A DNA stretch of 64,000 nucleotides from Acidimicrobiaceae bacterium (GTDB lineage: Bacteria > Actinomycetota > Acidimicrobiia > Acidimicrobiales > RAAP-2), in contig PKYQ01000028.1 of assembly GCA_003133685.1 (NCBI GenBank), positions 41,592 to 105,591 on the forward strand. The letters are read 5' to 3'. The notes below the pieces were generated by a model. The model was not told the DNA's origin and searched no databases. It saw nothing but the letters and a program-made list of their open reading frames with translations. Below are positions 25,128 to 33,993 of this stretch, one piece after another; position 1 is the stretch's first letter; each line of letters begins with the position of its first letter. A program made the position numbers and the translations under genes.

Positions 25128-26924
25128 GTGGTAAGCATGCCGGAGCAATTCATCCGGTTACGAATTGACTCGTTGAATGAGGGCATGAATTCTAAGAAAG
25201 ATTCGACGAGTCGAAGGGAAGGTTTCACCTTGATTGGTTCATCGCGGGCTGGAATCCCGGTGCCCGATGCCATCTACCTCAATGGTCTCATCTGGCCCGG
25301 TGCTCTTGAGTACGGCAACGTCGGCGGGGGCGCGCGCGCGGACGACAACGGTGTCGGCGAGCCCACTGCATTAGCCGTTGGACTCGGACGGGTTGTGGGT
25401 TGTGGCAACACCGCCGAGATACTGGAACTTGCGGGCCCCGGCACCGAGATCACCGACCTCGCCGGACGCCGTGTGGTGCCCGGTCTGATTGATGGGCACA
25501 TCCATGCGGTGCGAGCCGGTGCCACGTGGGACCAGGAGCTCCACTGGACGGGCATGCCCGACGTGGCATCTGCGCTGGAAAGCATCCGGCGGGCGGCGGC
25601 CACGGCTTCACCCGGCGCATGGATTCGCGCTGTCGGCGGATGGCACCCAACTCAGTTCCAAGAGGGTCGTCCGCCGACCCGCCAGGAGCTCGACGAGGTG
25701 AGCGCGGGTCACCCCGTCTACGTGCAGGCGCTCTACGAGGTGGCGGTGCTCAACACCGCCGGACTTCGCGCCACCGGCCTTGACGGTTTCGTCGGCGATC
25801 CGCCAGGGGGAGTGATTCAGCGTTACCCGAATGGTGAGCCCACCGGTTGCATCAGCGGCATGGGCGGATTCGCGAGATGCCTAGAGATGATGGGAGCGCG
25901 CAACGACGACGCGCAGCGCGCGAGCACGACCGAGATGATGAGTGAACTCCACGCTGCCGGTTTGACTGGTTTGGTTGATCCGGGAGGGTTCGGCATGCCG
26001 CCGGAGCGCTACGAAGCACTCTTCGACCTGTGGCGAAATGGTGGCCTGTCAATGCGGATGCGCCTGTTCGTCTCCGCCGTCGACGCGGGGATGGAGTACC
26101 AGCAGTTGAACGAATGGCTCCGCCACGGACAGAGCCAGTTCGGTGACGACATGCTCCGGCTGATCGGAATCGGCGAAGTGGTGCACTACGGTTGCCACGA
26201 CTTTGAAGGTCTCGATCCGTCCTTCGCTATCGAGGAGGGCGCCCGCGAGGAACTCCTGGCTATCAGCCGACGAACGGCGCAACGTGGTTGGCCAATGCAC
26301 ATCCACGCGATTCTCGATAGCAGCATTGACGTGATCCTCGACTGCTGGGAGATGGTCAATAGAGAATTCCCCCTCAGCGATCTGCGGTTCTCTCTCGCCC
26401 ACGCAGATACGATCAGTCGGCGCAACATCGCGCGACTTCGCGCGCTCGGGGCCGGTGTGGTGGTCGATGATCACCTGGTGTTCAAGTCGGCCCTTTCTGA
26501 GGCGGCGTGGGGCACCGAGGCGATTCGCCGGGCGCCCCCGTTGGCTGATCTGCTCGCCGCCGGTGTTCCCGTGGCGGCCAGCACCGACGCGACTCGAGCG
26601 TCGTCGTACAGCCCCTGGCTTTCACTGTGGTGGCTCGTCGCCGGCCACTCGCTCGATGGTGTGCAGCGCCGAGCCCCGGAACAGTGCATGACCCGCCAAC
26701 AAGCCCTGCGCGCCTATACGGCCGGAAGCGCCTGGCTCTCGTTTGAAGAAGGTGACCGCGGTCACCTTCACGTTGGTGCACGCGCTGATTTCGCCGTGCT
26801 CGACGCCGACTATCTAACCATCCCGACTGACGAGATTCCCGCGATCACATCGGACCTGACCGTCGTCGGTGGTCGCCAGGTGCACGCAAGCGGCGCAATC
26901 ACGGCGTCGATTCCTTATCCATGA
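25128..26924 (+). CDS. YtcJ-like amidohydrolase (amidohydrolase family 3)
   Basis: The 598-residue metal-dependent hydrolase has GLIDGHIHAV with metal ligands His124 and His126, a later Lys-free barrel with HIHAILDSSIDV and FSLAHADTISRRN His residues, and AASTDATRAS with the last Asp. The C-terminal beta-sandwich returns with ADFAVLDADYLTIP. GTG 25128 is the longest start; ATG 25137 and ATG 25185 are possible. Substrates of YtcJ-like enzymes are N-substituted amides, imides or formamides. Its last 236 bp are repeated at 28532. Confidence 0.85.
   Translation: MVSMPEQFIRLRIDSLNEGMNSKKDSTSRREGFTLIGSSRAGIPVPDAIYLNGLIWPGALEYGNVGGGARADDNGVGEPTALAVGLGRVVGCGNTAEILELAGPGTEITDLAGRRVVPGLIDGHIHAVRAGATWDQELHWTGMPDVASALESIRRAAATASPGAWIRAVGGWHPTQFQEGRPPTRQELDEVSAGHPVYVQALYEVAVLNTAGLRATGLDGFVGDPPGGVIQRYPNGEPTGCISGMGGFARCLEMMGARNDDAQRASTTEMMSELHAAGLTGLVDPGGFGMPPERYEALFDLWRNGGLSMRMRLFVSAVDAGMEYQQLNEWLRHGQSQFGDDMLRLIGIGEVVHYGCHDFEGLDPSFAIEEGAREELLAISRRTAQRGWPMHIHAILDSSIDVILDCWEMVNREFPLSDLRFSLAHADTISRRNIARLRALGAGVVVDDHLVFKSALSEAAWGTEAIRRAPPLADLLAAGVPVAASTDATRASSYSPWLSLWWLVAGHSLDGVQRRAPEQCMTRQQALRAYTAGSAWLSFEEGDRGHLHVGARADFAVLDADYLTIPTDEIPAITSDLTVVGGRQVHASGAITASIPYP
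26677..26912 (+). repeat. 236-bp direct repeat, copy 1 (end of amidohydrolase)
   Basis: The segment matches 28532-28767 with four substitutions and no gaps (constant offset 1855). It encodes the last 78 or so residues of the amidohydrolase except the final few. Homologous recombination between the copies would delete the binding-protein gene. Confidence 0.95.
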
Positions 26925-27251
26925 GGAACGCCAGGAACGTTCGCGACCTGTGATTAAGTAGTACTTGTTGGCGAAGTTTTGGCTATACGGAATTACCCTC
27001 AAGATATCTTGTATTGCCGACTCCATCGAATCTCAAGCGATGGTGCGCTGTTCGAATCGTCGAGAGGGGCTGTTCCTTCATTGAGAGCAGCGTAGGGAGT
27101 TATTGTCGCTTTGGCGGTAGCCCGATTGGTCCAAGTCCTGGAGTACCTAACAAGCGAGTGAGACGAGAAGAAACTTGTTATCCGTTTCAGGAGAGATGCA
27201 TCAAAGTAAGTCCAGTGAGTCCCGATGGACTTCTCAATCAAATGGGGGAAT
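26925..27251. other. Upstream region of the binding-protein gene
   Basis: This A+T-richer stretch is presumed to carry the promoter of the next gene. No small gene is convincing. TTGGCT near 26980 with TATTGC about 30 bp on is only a weak promoter candidate. Confidence 0.4.
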
Positions 27252-28466
27252 ATGAAATGGAATAGGAGCGGGCGGGCTTTGACTTCGCTGGCATTGGTCG
27301 CGACGGGCTGCGTGACGGTCGTAGCAGGGAGCAGTGGTCCAGCAGACGCGGCCAAGGCCAAGAGTCCAATAATCATTGGAAACATGGCGGACTTGACCGG
27401 AAATGCGACGGTCGGCATACCAGGTAACTATGGTGTCCAATTCGCTGTCAAACAGATCAATGCGCACGGCGGAATCGATGGACACAAACTGGTGCTGGAC
27501 ACGGCAGACTCCCAGTTCAGCGTGTCGGGAGGTATAGGGGCGGCACGTCAACTGACTGAATCGGATCACGCAAAAATAGTCATCAATACGTCGGCGAGTG
27601 ACGCTGCGATTCCTAGCTTGCCGATTTTTCAGGCAGCTGAAACCCCCATCATCGTTGCCGCGGGGTCCGACCCGGAGATTGTGAATCCGGCTAATTCCTT
27701 CGCCTTCATGACTCCGGCCGTTCCGGTACCTGTTGACGTTCAGGCGTATCTCAAGTACATGAAGAAGGAACACTACACAAGCGTCGGATTGATTTATCCG
27801 ACGAGTGCACTCAGCTCGGTCGAGGTTCCGGATCTTGAAGATGCCGCACCGGCATATGGCATTACTTTCGCGGCAACTCAGTCATACGTTGTTGGCACGA
27901 ATGACTACAGCAGTCAAATCGCCGCCGTCCAGGCAACCCAGCCCCAGGCCGTGTTTGTCATCGGGGACTTCCTGGGCAATGTCTTTAAGCAAGCTCGTGA
28001 CGTGGGGTTCGGTGTTCCGTTTTTGTACGACACGTCGGTGACCGATCCCCTTCTGATCAACTCTATCGGTGCCACGGCAGCGGCAGGAGTGGTCTCCTTT
28101 CAAACTCAGGCAACTCAATTGCTTGGCGCCAAGACGCCACCGATGACTACATGGGTCAAAGAGTTCAACACGGCATTTCCGAGTCCACCTTCGGGTGTGC
28201 CGAGTCAGTTCTCACTCGAAGGATACGAGGCGACATTCGTCGCAGCACAAGCCCTGTTAATGACGTTGAATACAAAAAGATCTCTTACGGGTAATAACAT
28301 CCATAATGAGCTAATCAATATCAAGGGCTTCGTATTGGGAAAGACGGGCTTTAAGTACGCCGTGCCGATTGCGTACCCTGTGAGCTTCACAAAGACCAAC
28401 CATGCCGGCGACGACACAGTAACGCCTGTCGTTGTCCAGAACGGCATCTGGGTAAAGGCCCCATAG
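27252..28466 (+). CDS. ABC transporter periplasmic-binding protein, branched-chain amino-acid type
   Basis: The 404-residue protein begins with a signal peptide (hydrophobic part about residues 8-26, with ATGC) and an Ala-rich cleavage area. The mature part is a Peripla_BP_6/LivJ-like fold: PIIIGNMADLTGNATVG, then GVQFAVKQINAHGGIDGHKL, a first-lobe SASDAAIPSLPIFQ and hinge region GLIYPTSALS. ATG 27252 follows GGGGGAA. No permease or ATPase genes are adjacent, so it is an orphan receptor. Lying between two copies of an amidohydrolase end, it may have served uptake of that enzyme's substrate or product. Confidence 0.85.
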   Translation: MKWNRSGRALTSLALVATGCVTVVAGSSGPADAAKAKSPIIIGNMADLTGNATVGIPGNYGVQFAVKQINAHGGIDGHKLVLDTADSQFSVSGGIGAARQLTESDHAKIVINTSASDAAIPSLPIFQAAETPIIVAAGSDPEIVNPANSFAFMTPAVPVPVDVQAYLKYMKKEHYTSVGLIYPTSALSSVEVPDLEDAAPAYGITFAATQSYVVGTNDYSSQIAAVQATQPQAVFVIGDFLGNVFKQARDVGFGVPFLYDTSVTDPLLINSIGATAAAGVVSFQTQATQLLGAKTPPMTTWVKEFNTAFPSPPSGVPSQFSLEGYEATFVAAQALLMTLNTKRSLTGNNIHNELINIKGFVLGKTGFKYAVPIAYPVSFTKTNHAGDDTVTPVVVQNGIWVKAP

Positions 28467-28475
28467 AACCACCTT

Positions 28476-28530
28476 GGAAATACGGTGAGCACGTGACTCG
28501 CTTCAAAACGGTGCTGCTCACCGTATTTCC
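28476..28530. repeat. 16-bp perfect inverted repeat
   Basis: GGAAATACGGTGAGCA at 28476-28491 is exactly reversed at 28515-28530, leaving a 23-nt loop. It stands 9 nt after the binding-protein stop and may act as its terminator, though no T-run follows. The right arm ends 1 nt before the duplicated amidohydrolase fragment, so it may also mark the junction. Confidence 0.7.
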
Positions 28531-28531
28531 T

Positions 28532-28767
28532 CGGAACAGTGCATGACCCGCCAACAAGCCCTGCGCGCCTATACGGCCGGAAGCGCCTGGCTCTCGCTTG
28601 AAGAAGGTGACCGCGGTCACCTTCACGTTGGTGCACGCGCTGATTTCGCCGTGCTCGACGCCGACTATCTAACCATCCCGACTGACGAGATTCCCGCGAT
28701 CACTGCGGACCTGACCGTCGTCGGTGGTCGCCAGGTGCCCGCAAGCGGCGCAATCACGGCGTCGATT
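28532..28767 (+). pseudogene. Duplicated 3' fragment of the amidohydrolase gene
   Basis: This second copy of the 236-bp repeat keeps an open frame for the C-terminal beta-sandwich (TRQQALRAYTAGSAW onwards) and then runs on into unrelated sequence. It lacks all metal-ligand regions and a promoter, so it is a gene fragment. Four differences from copy 1 show a recent duplication, or recombination with a close paralogue. Confidence 0.9.
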
Positions 28768-28857
28768 GCTGACCGTCGCACTGACGTGGCAAACGATATT
28801 CATGAGCGACGAATGATCAAGGGGGCACGGGGCTCATGTCGCAATAGTTGACAGTAG

Positions 28858-30624
28858 CTACACCGTGGGATCATCTTCCTCATCATCGTCGGAGATGTCC
28901 TCTGACGTTTGATCCTCGCAGGACTCCGAGTCGAGCACCCGGTCGATGAGTTTCGTCCACTTCGGCTCGCCGTCGGTGCGCGAGGCGATGAGGTGGCGCC
29001 TAACGAAGAACCTCGCAATCGCCTTCTTCCCAGGGCCCGATCCAGGAGCGTCGGCTTCTCGGAGCAGACACGCCGCTTGGACGACGTCCATGAGCGCGGT
29101 CAGTTGGCGGCGGAAATGCTTAGCGGCGTACTCCGGGTCTTGGACCGACCGGGCGAGACGGTCGCGGAGATCGCCCAGGGAGTTAAGGACGATGTTGGGG
29201 TACTTCGCGTCGGGATTGTCGAGTTGGGCGAGTTCATCCTCGACCCACGAGAGAACCGAGCCCACGAGTCCGAGCCGGACAGAGTCCCGGTATACCTGGG
29301 CGCAGAGGACGTTGTGCGTCCCCTCCCAACTCTCGAAGACGACCGCGTCGCGGTAGAGGCGCGGGAGCGGAGAGAAGTCCTCGATCGTGCCGTTGCCGCC
29401 GAGGACCTCGATAGCGCGGTGCACGACGTCCGACGCGGCGATCGAGGTGACGTACTTGTTGGCGTTCACGAGGAACCGGTGGATTTCAACGTCGCTCTCG
29501 GACGCGTTGTGCTCATCGATCTTGGCCACGAACTGCGTGAGCGCGAACGTTGACGCCATCGCCGCCGCAGTTTCGCTCTTTATGATCGCGAGTTGCTCGC
29601 GCACGGCGGGGAACGAGACGACCTTCTCCCCGAAGGCTTCACGATGGTGGGCGAAGCTCGAAGCCTCCAGGAACGCGCGGCTCATGATGCCCGCCGACCC
29701 GACGGCGTTCAACCACCTCGAGGTGTTGAGGAGCTCGGTGACGGCGATCTTGAAGCCGTCGTGCAGTTCGCCGATGGGCCACGCCAACGCATCGTCGAAG
29801 TCGATCTCCGCCGACGCGAGGGCTCTCGTGCCGAGCTTGTCCTTCAGTCGGCGCAGGCGGAATCCGTTCGGCGTGACGCCGTCGAGCGTGCGCGGAATGA
29901 GGAAACAGGCGAGGCCCTTGGTGCCCGGAGCCGCGTTGTCGGGTCGCGCGGTGACGGCGAAGAGGTCGGCGTCGGCGACCGAGCAAAACCACTTCTCGCC
30001 ACGTATCCGCCAAGCGCCAGGAACCTCGAGGTCGGGCAGCGCCTCGGCCACGTTGGCTCCGACGTCAGAGCCGCCCTGGACTTCAGTGAGGAACTGAGAC
30101 CCGCGAAGTGCGACATTCGCGTCGGAGTTGACGAGACCCGGTAGGTAGCGGTCCCTTAACTCGTCGGAACCGTGGTGTTCGACCGCCCGACGCAGTCCTA
30201 TGGTGCAGACGATCGGACAGGCCTGCCCGCCCTCGCCGACGTGGGAGAGCAGCAGGAACTTCGTAGCGACTTCGAACGCGCCGTGGAAGTCGAGCGGAGT
30301 GGCGAGCAGCCCCGACGCCCACGCCGCCGACGCGGCTCGGGTCTGTGCTGGATGGAATTCGATCTCATCGATGCGCTGTCCCAGCTCATCGTAGGGGCGA
30401 AGCTTCGGGAACTCCCGGTTGCGCTCGAGCAACTGCACCGCCGGTTCGATGATGGTCGCGACCGTAGCGCCGAAAGCGCTGAGGTCGTCGATGAACGACG
30501 TCTCGAGGGGTCGCCCCATTCGTAGTTCCAGCACCGAGACGAGGTCGGGAAGTGCGATGAAGTAGTTGGACGGCTTCGCGGCCTTCCACTTGACCAGGTC
30601 TTCGCGTCCAGGTTGTTCCGACAT
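28858..30624 (-). CDS. Acyl-CoA dehydrogenase, AidB-like
   Basis: The 588-residue flavoprotein has the AidB/large-ACAD features: SQFLTEVQGGSDVGANVA (FAD/substrate loop), WRIRGEKWFCSVADADLFAVTARP, a catalytic-helix region RLYRDAVVFESWEGTHNV with Glu, and a C-terminal extension ending in an acidic tail (SEDISDDDEEDD). ATG 30624 follows GGAGGT. These enzymes oxidise acyl-CoA thioesters, and AidB itself has been linked to alkylation stress. No beta-oxidation partners are nearby. Confidence 0.85.
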   Translation of the reverse strand: MSEQPGREDLVKWKAAKPSNYFIALPDLVSVLELRMGRPLETSFIDDLSAFGATVATIIEPAVQLLERNREFPKLRPYDELGQRIDEIEFHPAQTRAASAAWASGLLATPLDFHGAFEVATKFLLLSHVGEGGQACPIVCTIGLRRAVEHHGSDELRDRYLPGLVNSDANVALRGSQFLTEVQGGSDVGANVAEALPDLEVPGAWRIRGEKWFCSVADADLFAVTARPDNAAPGTKGLACFLIPRTLDGVTPNGFRLRRLKDKLGTRALASAEIDFDDALAWPIGELHDGFKIAVTELLNTSRWLNAVGSAGIMSRAFLEASSFAHHREAFGEKVVSFPAVREQLAIIKSETAAAMASTFALTQFVAKIDEHNASESDVEIHRFLVNANKYVTSIAASDVVHRAIEVLGGNGTIEDFSPLPRLYRDAVVFESWEGTHNVLCAQVYRDSVRLGLVGSVLSWVEDELAQLDNPDAKYPNIVLNSLGDLRDRLARSVQDPEYAAKHFRRQLTALMDVVQAACLLREADAPGSGPGKKAIARFFVRRHLIASRTDGEPKWTKLIDRVLDSESCEDQTSEDISDDDEEDDPTV

Positions 30625-30917
30625 GGCGACCTCCACAATTGTTGCTCACTGGTAGGGATATCACACTCTTGGCAACGTCAATTCCGATGTGCCGAGACTC
30701 GAACCGGGCTCGCTCACGACACGGACATCGCCTCACGACCCGTGGCGGAGTTCCTTCAGGCAACTCGTCGTTCAAGGAACTGTGTCGAGGGTGTGGCGCC
30801 TCTCTCGAACGGTTGATTGCCGCTTCATCAAGGTGACTGGTCGGCGACGGCCTGGTTAAGACATATGGGACATTTCATCACGCTTCGTTTCAGGGTACCC
30901 AGTCACGACAAGCCCAT
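30625..30917. other. Intergenic, nothing recognised
   Basis: This is the left part of a 787-bp gap before the DUF4143 gene. I see no gene or strong promoter. The following part contains repeat and attachment-site remnants, listed separately. Confidence 0.4.
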
Positions 30918-30947
30918 GTGCCCGAGGACGACGCGCGCGAAGCGCCA
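30918..30947. repeat. 30-bp repeat, copy 1
   Basis: This matches 39777-39806 with one substitution. On the minus strand both copies would read WRFA(R/H)VVLGH, so a small shared gene scrap is possible. It lies 34 bp outside the oldest tRNA-derived attachment remnant. Confidence 0.75.
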
Positions 30948-30980
30948 GACGCTTAATGGAGTTGTCGATTCAAGCCCAAA

Positions 30981-31026
30981 TTGTGGAGGTACGGGGATTC
31001 GAACCTCGGACTCTTGCTTGCCATGC
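30981..31026 (-). repeat. Decayed copy of the tRNA-Ala 3' end (old attachment site)
   Basis: The segment resembles the 3' half of the tRNA-Ala gene at 41456-41528, in the same orientation. It has a TTC-arm region identical over the first 25 or so bases and then two C-to-T changes, one A-to-T change and one missing base. It cannot make a full tRNA and is best read as the left attachment-site scar of an older element. Confidence 0.75.
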
Positions 31027-31281
31027 GCTCCGTTCCAGTTCGCCGGTGTTCGGGGGCGACCGCACGTAACCGTTGTTGTTGCTAAAGGAACTACCCTTTT
31101 CACGCTCTTTACTCCCTGACTGCGCCATACCAAAATTCCGCAAGAATCACTACCAACTTCACGCACTCGTACCAGGGGCTCGTCTGGCCGTCGAGTCGCA
31201 GAGACGCTCGCATTCAACCTACCTATTACTTTCCGCTGGGATGTGGCCCAGATTGCACTCCGGAAGCGGGTATTCTAAAGT

Positions 31282-31356
31282 GGGTGTTGAAATAGTTATA
31301 AAGAGGGTGTCAATAACGTTATAATCTGGATGTCAGCGACATTCTAATCTGGACAT
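31282..31356. repeat. Three to four imperfect 23-bp tandem repeats
   Basis: Units such as GGTGT(T/C)...TTATAA and TAATCTGGA recur at about 23-bp spacing (TAATCTGGA at 31322 and 31345). They could be operator iterons for the ATPase gene that starts at 31412, or the end of an IS21-like element. The sequence does not decide. Confidence 0.45.
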
Positions 31357-31411
31357 TGAGGACACTCGCCGTCCGGATTGGCAAGGTAACGGTACATCGG
31401 TGAAGGAGAGA

Positions 31412-32662
31412 ATGGCGTACCAACCAAGAATTGTTGACAAAGAACTCGCCCGGCAACTCAAGGCGATGGGTGCGGTCGTCCTTGAAGGACCTAAAGCAGT
31501 CGGCAAGACCGAAACGGCACGTCAACAAGCGACGAGCGAAGTACACCTCGACTCCGACCTGGCCGCTCGTGACGCCGCTGAGATTGATCCGGCGCTGATC
31601 CTAAGCGGATCAACACCGCGCCTGATTGACGAGTGGCAGTTCGTGCCCGAAATCTGGAACCAAGTTCGCCGCGAGGTCGATGACCGCCAGGTTCCGGGCC
31701 AATTCATCCTCACCGGTTCCGCCGCTCCCAGCGACGACGTCACCCGCCACACCGGTGCTGGACGCATGACCCGGGTGAGGCTGCGACCAATGACGCTGTT
31801 CGAGGTGGGCCGCAGCACCGGGGAGGTGTCTTTGGGTGACTTGTTAGAAGGCCAGGTTCCCGAACCAGCGAATTCCAATATCACCATCCCCGAACTCGCG
31901 GAGTTGATCTGCACCGGTGGTTGGCCGGCCATACACAGCCTCCCCGTGGCCGACGCACAACAAGCACTTGGCAATTATCTCGAAGAGATTGCCCGAACGG
32001 ACATCAATCGGGTTGACGGAGTCATCCGCGACCCCAACAAGGTGAGCCGTGTCATCCGATCATTGGCGCGCAATGTCGCCACTCAGGTCGCGGCCACCGT
32101 AATCGCTGCCGACACGGCTGGTGAAGACGAGCCGGTCGCCCGCAAGACCGTTCCAGAATACCTATCCGCTCTCGAGCGGCTTTGGATAATTGAGGATCAG
32201 CCAGCGTGGGCGCCGCAACTCAGGTCTCGCTCCAGCATGCGCACCGCAGCAAAACGGCACTTCATAGACCCCTGCCTCGCCGCCGCTGCTTTGGGGGCTG
32301 ACCCGCAGAGACTTCTCAGCGATCTCAACTTCCTCGGCTTCCTGTTCGAGAGCCTCGTCGTGAGGGATCTACGCGTCTACGCGCAACTACATCACGGCAA
32401 GATCTTCCACTACCGCGACAACACCGGACTCGAGGTCGACGCCATCGTGGAGCAGAACGATGGTCGCTGGGCTGGCGTTGAAGTGAAACTCGGCAGCAAC
32501 CAAATCGACCAAGGCGCGCAAAGCCTCCTGACGTTCTCCAACCGTATAGACCAGGCCGCCTGCGGTGCTCCGGCGTTCCTGGCCGTGGTCACGGCGAGGG
32601 GTTACGCCTACCAGAGGCCCGATGGGGTCATGGTCTTACCCATCGGCACCCTGGGTCCGTGA
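31412..32662 (+). CDS. AAA_14/DUF4143 ATP-binding protein
   Basis: This 416-residue protein has a Walker A GPKAVGKTETA (about residues 25-35), a Walker B-like RLIDEWQFVPEIW, then the GQFILTGSAAP sensor-type motif and an HTH/DUF4143 part. The nuclease-like C-terminus FHYRDNTGLEVDAIVEQ...GVEVKLG fits a PD-(D/E)xK pattern. ATG 31412 follows GAAGGAGAG. The function of the family is not established. It is frequent in mobile and accessory regions. Confidence 0.85.
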   Translation: MAYQPRIVDKELARQLKAMGAVVLEGPKAVGKTETARQQATSEVHLDSDLAARDAAEIDPALILSGSTPRLIDEWQFVPEIWNQVRREVDDRQVPGQFILTGSAAPSDDVTRHTGAGRMTRVRLRPMTLFEVGRSTGEVSLGDLLEGQVPEPANSNITIPELAELICTGGWPAIHSLPVADAQQALGNYLEEIARTDINRVDGVIRDPNKVSRVIRSLARNVATQVAATVIAADTAGEDEPVARKTVPEYLSALERLWIIEDQPAWAPQLRSRSSMRTAAKRHFIDPCLAAAALGADPQRLLSDLNFLGFLFESLVVRDLRVYAQLHHGKIFHYRDNTGLEVDAIVEQNDGRWAGVEVKLGSNQIDQGAQSLLTFSNRIDQAACGAPAFLAVVTARGYAYQRPDGVMVLPIGTLGP

Positions 32663-32740
32663 CGGGTGACGACTCACGGTGCTACTCAATCCCCAGTTAA
32701 TGAAAGCCGCCAGGCGGCGCTGATGGCACCGGGCGTCGTC

Positions 32741-32977
32741 TTATGGGTTGAAGAGACCCAATTGCTGGCGGAGTCTTGAGACGTCGAAGGTCACCACTTG
32801 GGAAGGGACCGTGCCATGGCGGTCGAATTCGTTGAGGAGGGCGACGAGGTCTTCACGCCGAGTCGGATCCGCTGCTGCTTGACGAGGGGTAAAGCCCCCA
32901 AGTGCCGGAATGGACTCGTCAAGCCACGCGTCCTCTTTCTCACGTGCCAAAGTGAGACAGACGTCCCGAACTTTCAC
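32741..32977 (-). CDS. Small protein, C-terminal domain fragment type
   Basis: The 78-residue product contains WLDESIPALGGFTPRQAAADP, a short motif seen at the C-terminus of larger proteins (some with SEC-C zinc domains). An in-frame stop lies 15 codons upstream of GTG 32977, so it is either a free-standing small protein or a truncated remnant. It is divergent from the HTH protein. Confidence 0.45.
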   Translation of the reverse strand: MKVRDVCLTLAREKEDAWLDESIPALGGFTPRQAAADPTRREDLVALLNEFDRHGTVPSQVVTFDVSRLRQQLGLFNP

Positions 32978-32998
32978 ATTCTGTAAAAGTGACGACGA

Positions 32999-33439
32999 GT
33001 GGCCCTATCCACTGCTGACTCAAACAAATGGTCACACCTGATTGAAAGCGTCTTTGAATCGCCGATACCGACGTCGGACAGTCGCACCACCCTTGATTAT
33101 CAACTAGTGGGTCCTATTCGTCAACAGCAGAGACGTCTGACTGAAGCCCACACGCTTGAATTGGTTGATCGATACGAGAGTGGCGCCACCGTTTACGAAC
33201 TGGCGAAGGAATTCCGCTGTAGCCGACAGACGGTGTCAGAGCGGCTGAAGAAAGCCGGAGTCACCATGCGTCATCAGTCTCCGACGCCAGAAGACGTCGA
33301 CGCGATGGTACGGCTGTATTTGTCCGAACTTTCGCTCGTGGAGGTGGGCAAGCAACTCGGGTTCTGCGCGAATTCGGTGGCGTCTTGCCTTCGGATGCGC
33401 GGAATTCAAGTTCGTGACACGCATGGGCGAAGTCGTTAG
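32999..33439 (+). CDS. Helix-turn-helix protein, unknown
   Basis: The 146-residue protein has two HTH units: YESGATVYELAKEFRCSRQTVSERLKKAG (about 59-87, seen in parts) and a second, LSLVEVGKQLGFCANSVASCLRMRG. This resembles the DNA-binding parts of resolvases or transposase regulators without a catalytic domain. GTG 32999 is the start. It may be a regulator or a relic of the outer element. Confidence 0.55.
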   Translation: MALSTADSNKWSHLIESVFESPIPTSDSRTTLDYQLVGPIRQQQRRLTEAHTLELVDRYESGATVYELAKEFRCSRQTVSERLKKAGVTMRHQSPTPEDVDAMVRLYLSELSLVEVGKQLGFCANSVASCLRMRGIQVRDTHGRSR

Positions 33440-33496
33440 CGCAAACATTTCGCACCTGGACCCGCATCCTGGCAGAGCACCATAAACGCTTGAAGC

Positions 33497-33542
33497 TTGA
33501 CAAATTGTTAGGTAGCTGACAGACTAGTAAGGTGCCTAACAA
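33497..33542 (+). promoter_or_regulatory. Promoter with inverted-repeat operator of marR (island)
   Basis: TTGACA at 33497 and CAGACT at 33520, 17 bp apart, place the start of transcription at about 33532, the GTG itself. TTGTTAGG (33505) and CCTAACAA (33535) form an 8-bp inverted repeat around the -10 region, a probable MarR operator. Confidence 0.5.
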
Positions 33543-33990
33543 AACTGATATGTCAAATCTGGAAGCCGCCGGTTCGTGGGCTAAGAAGTATTTTCTTGCG
33601 AGCCGCGCTTTGATGGAATCTGTCTTACGTCCGTACGATCTCGGAAGCACCCAGTGGTATGTCCTTTATCTACTCGCCAATGAAGGGCCGGTGAACCAGC
33701 GAAATCTGACGCGCATGCTCGAGATTGAACGAGCGACACTCAGTGCCGTGGTCAGTGCACTTGTGCGCAAAGGACTCATCGAACAAATGCCAGACCTTGA
33801 TGACCAGCGTCAGAAGGTGCTGCAGATCACAACCGCCGGAAGAAAGCTGTGGGCGACGCTTCCCGATCCAATTGAGCTCATCGCCACAGTCGCTTTCAAT
33901 GGAGTCGATGCTGAGGAGATCGCGACAACAAATCGGATCCTTCGGGAAGCCACTCAGCGGCTCATTAACCATAAAAGAGGGAGCAAATAG
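33532..33990 (+). CDS. MarR-family regulator
   Basis: A 152-residue winged-helix protein has the recognition helix in RNLTRMLEIERATLSAVVSALVRKGL and the wing DDQRQKVLQIT. GTG 33532 matches the predicted start of transcription, and ATG 33550 is the alternative. It is 3 nt upstream of an epimerase gene, which it most likely regulates together with itself. Confidence 0.82.
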   Translation: MPNKTDMSNLEAAGSWAKKYFLASRALMESVLRPYDLGSTQWYVLYLLANEGPVNQRNLTRMLEIERATLSAVVSALVRKGLIEQMPDLDDQRQKVLQITTAGRKLWATLPDPIELIATVAFNGVDAEEIATTNRILREATQRLINHKRGSK

Positions 33991-33993
33991 ATT

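Noticed and set aside
30903..31217. 104-codon minus-strand frame across the attachment scar
   Set aside because: Its central part is simply the translated tRNA remnant, and no start signal is present.
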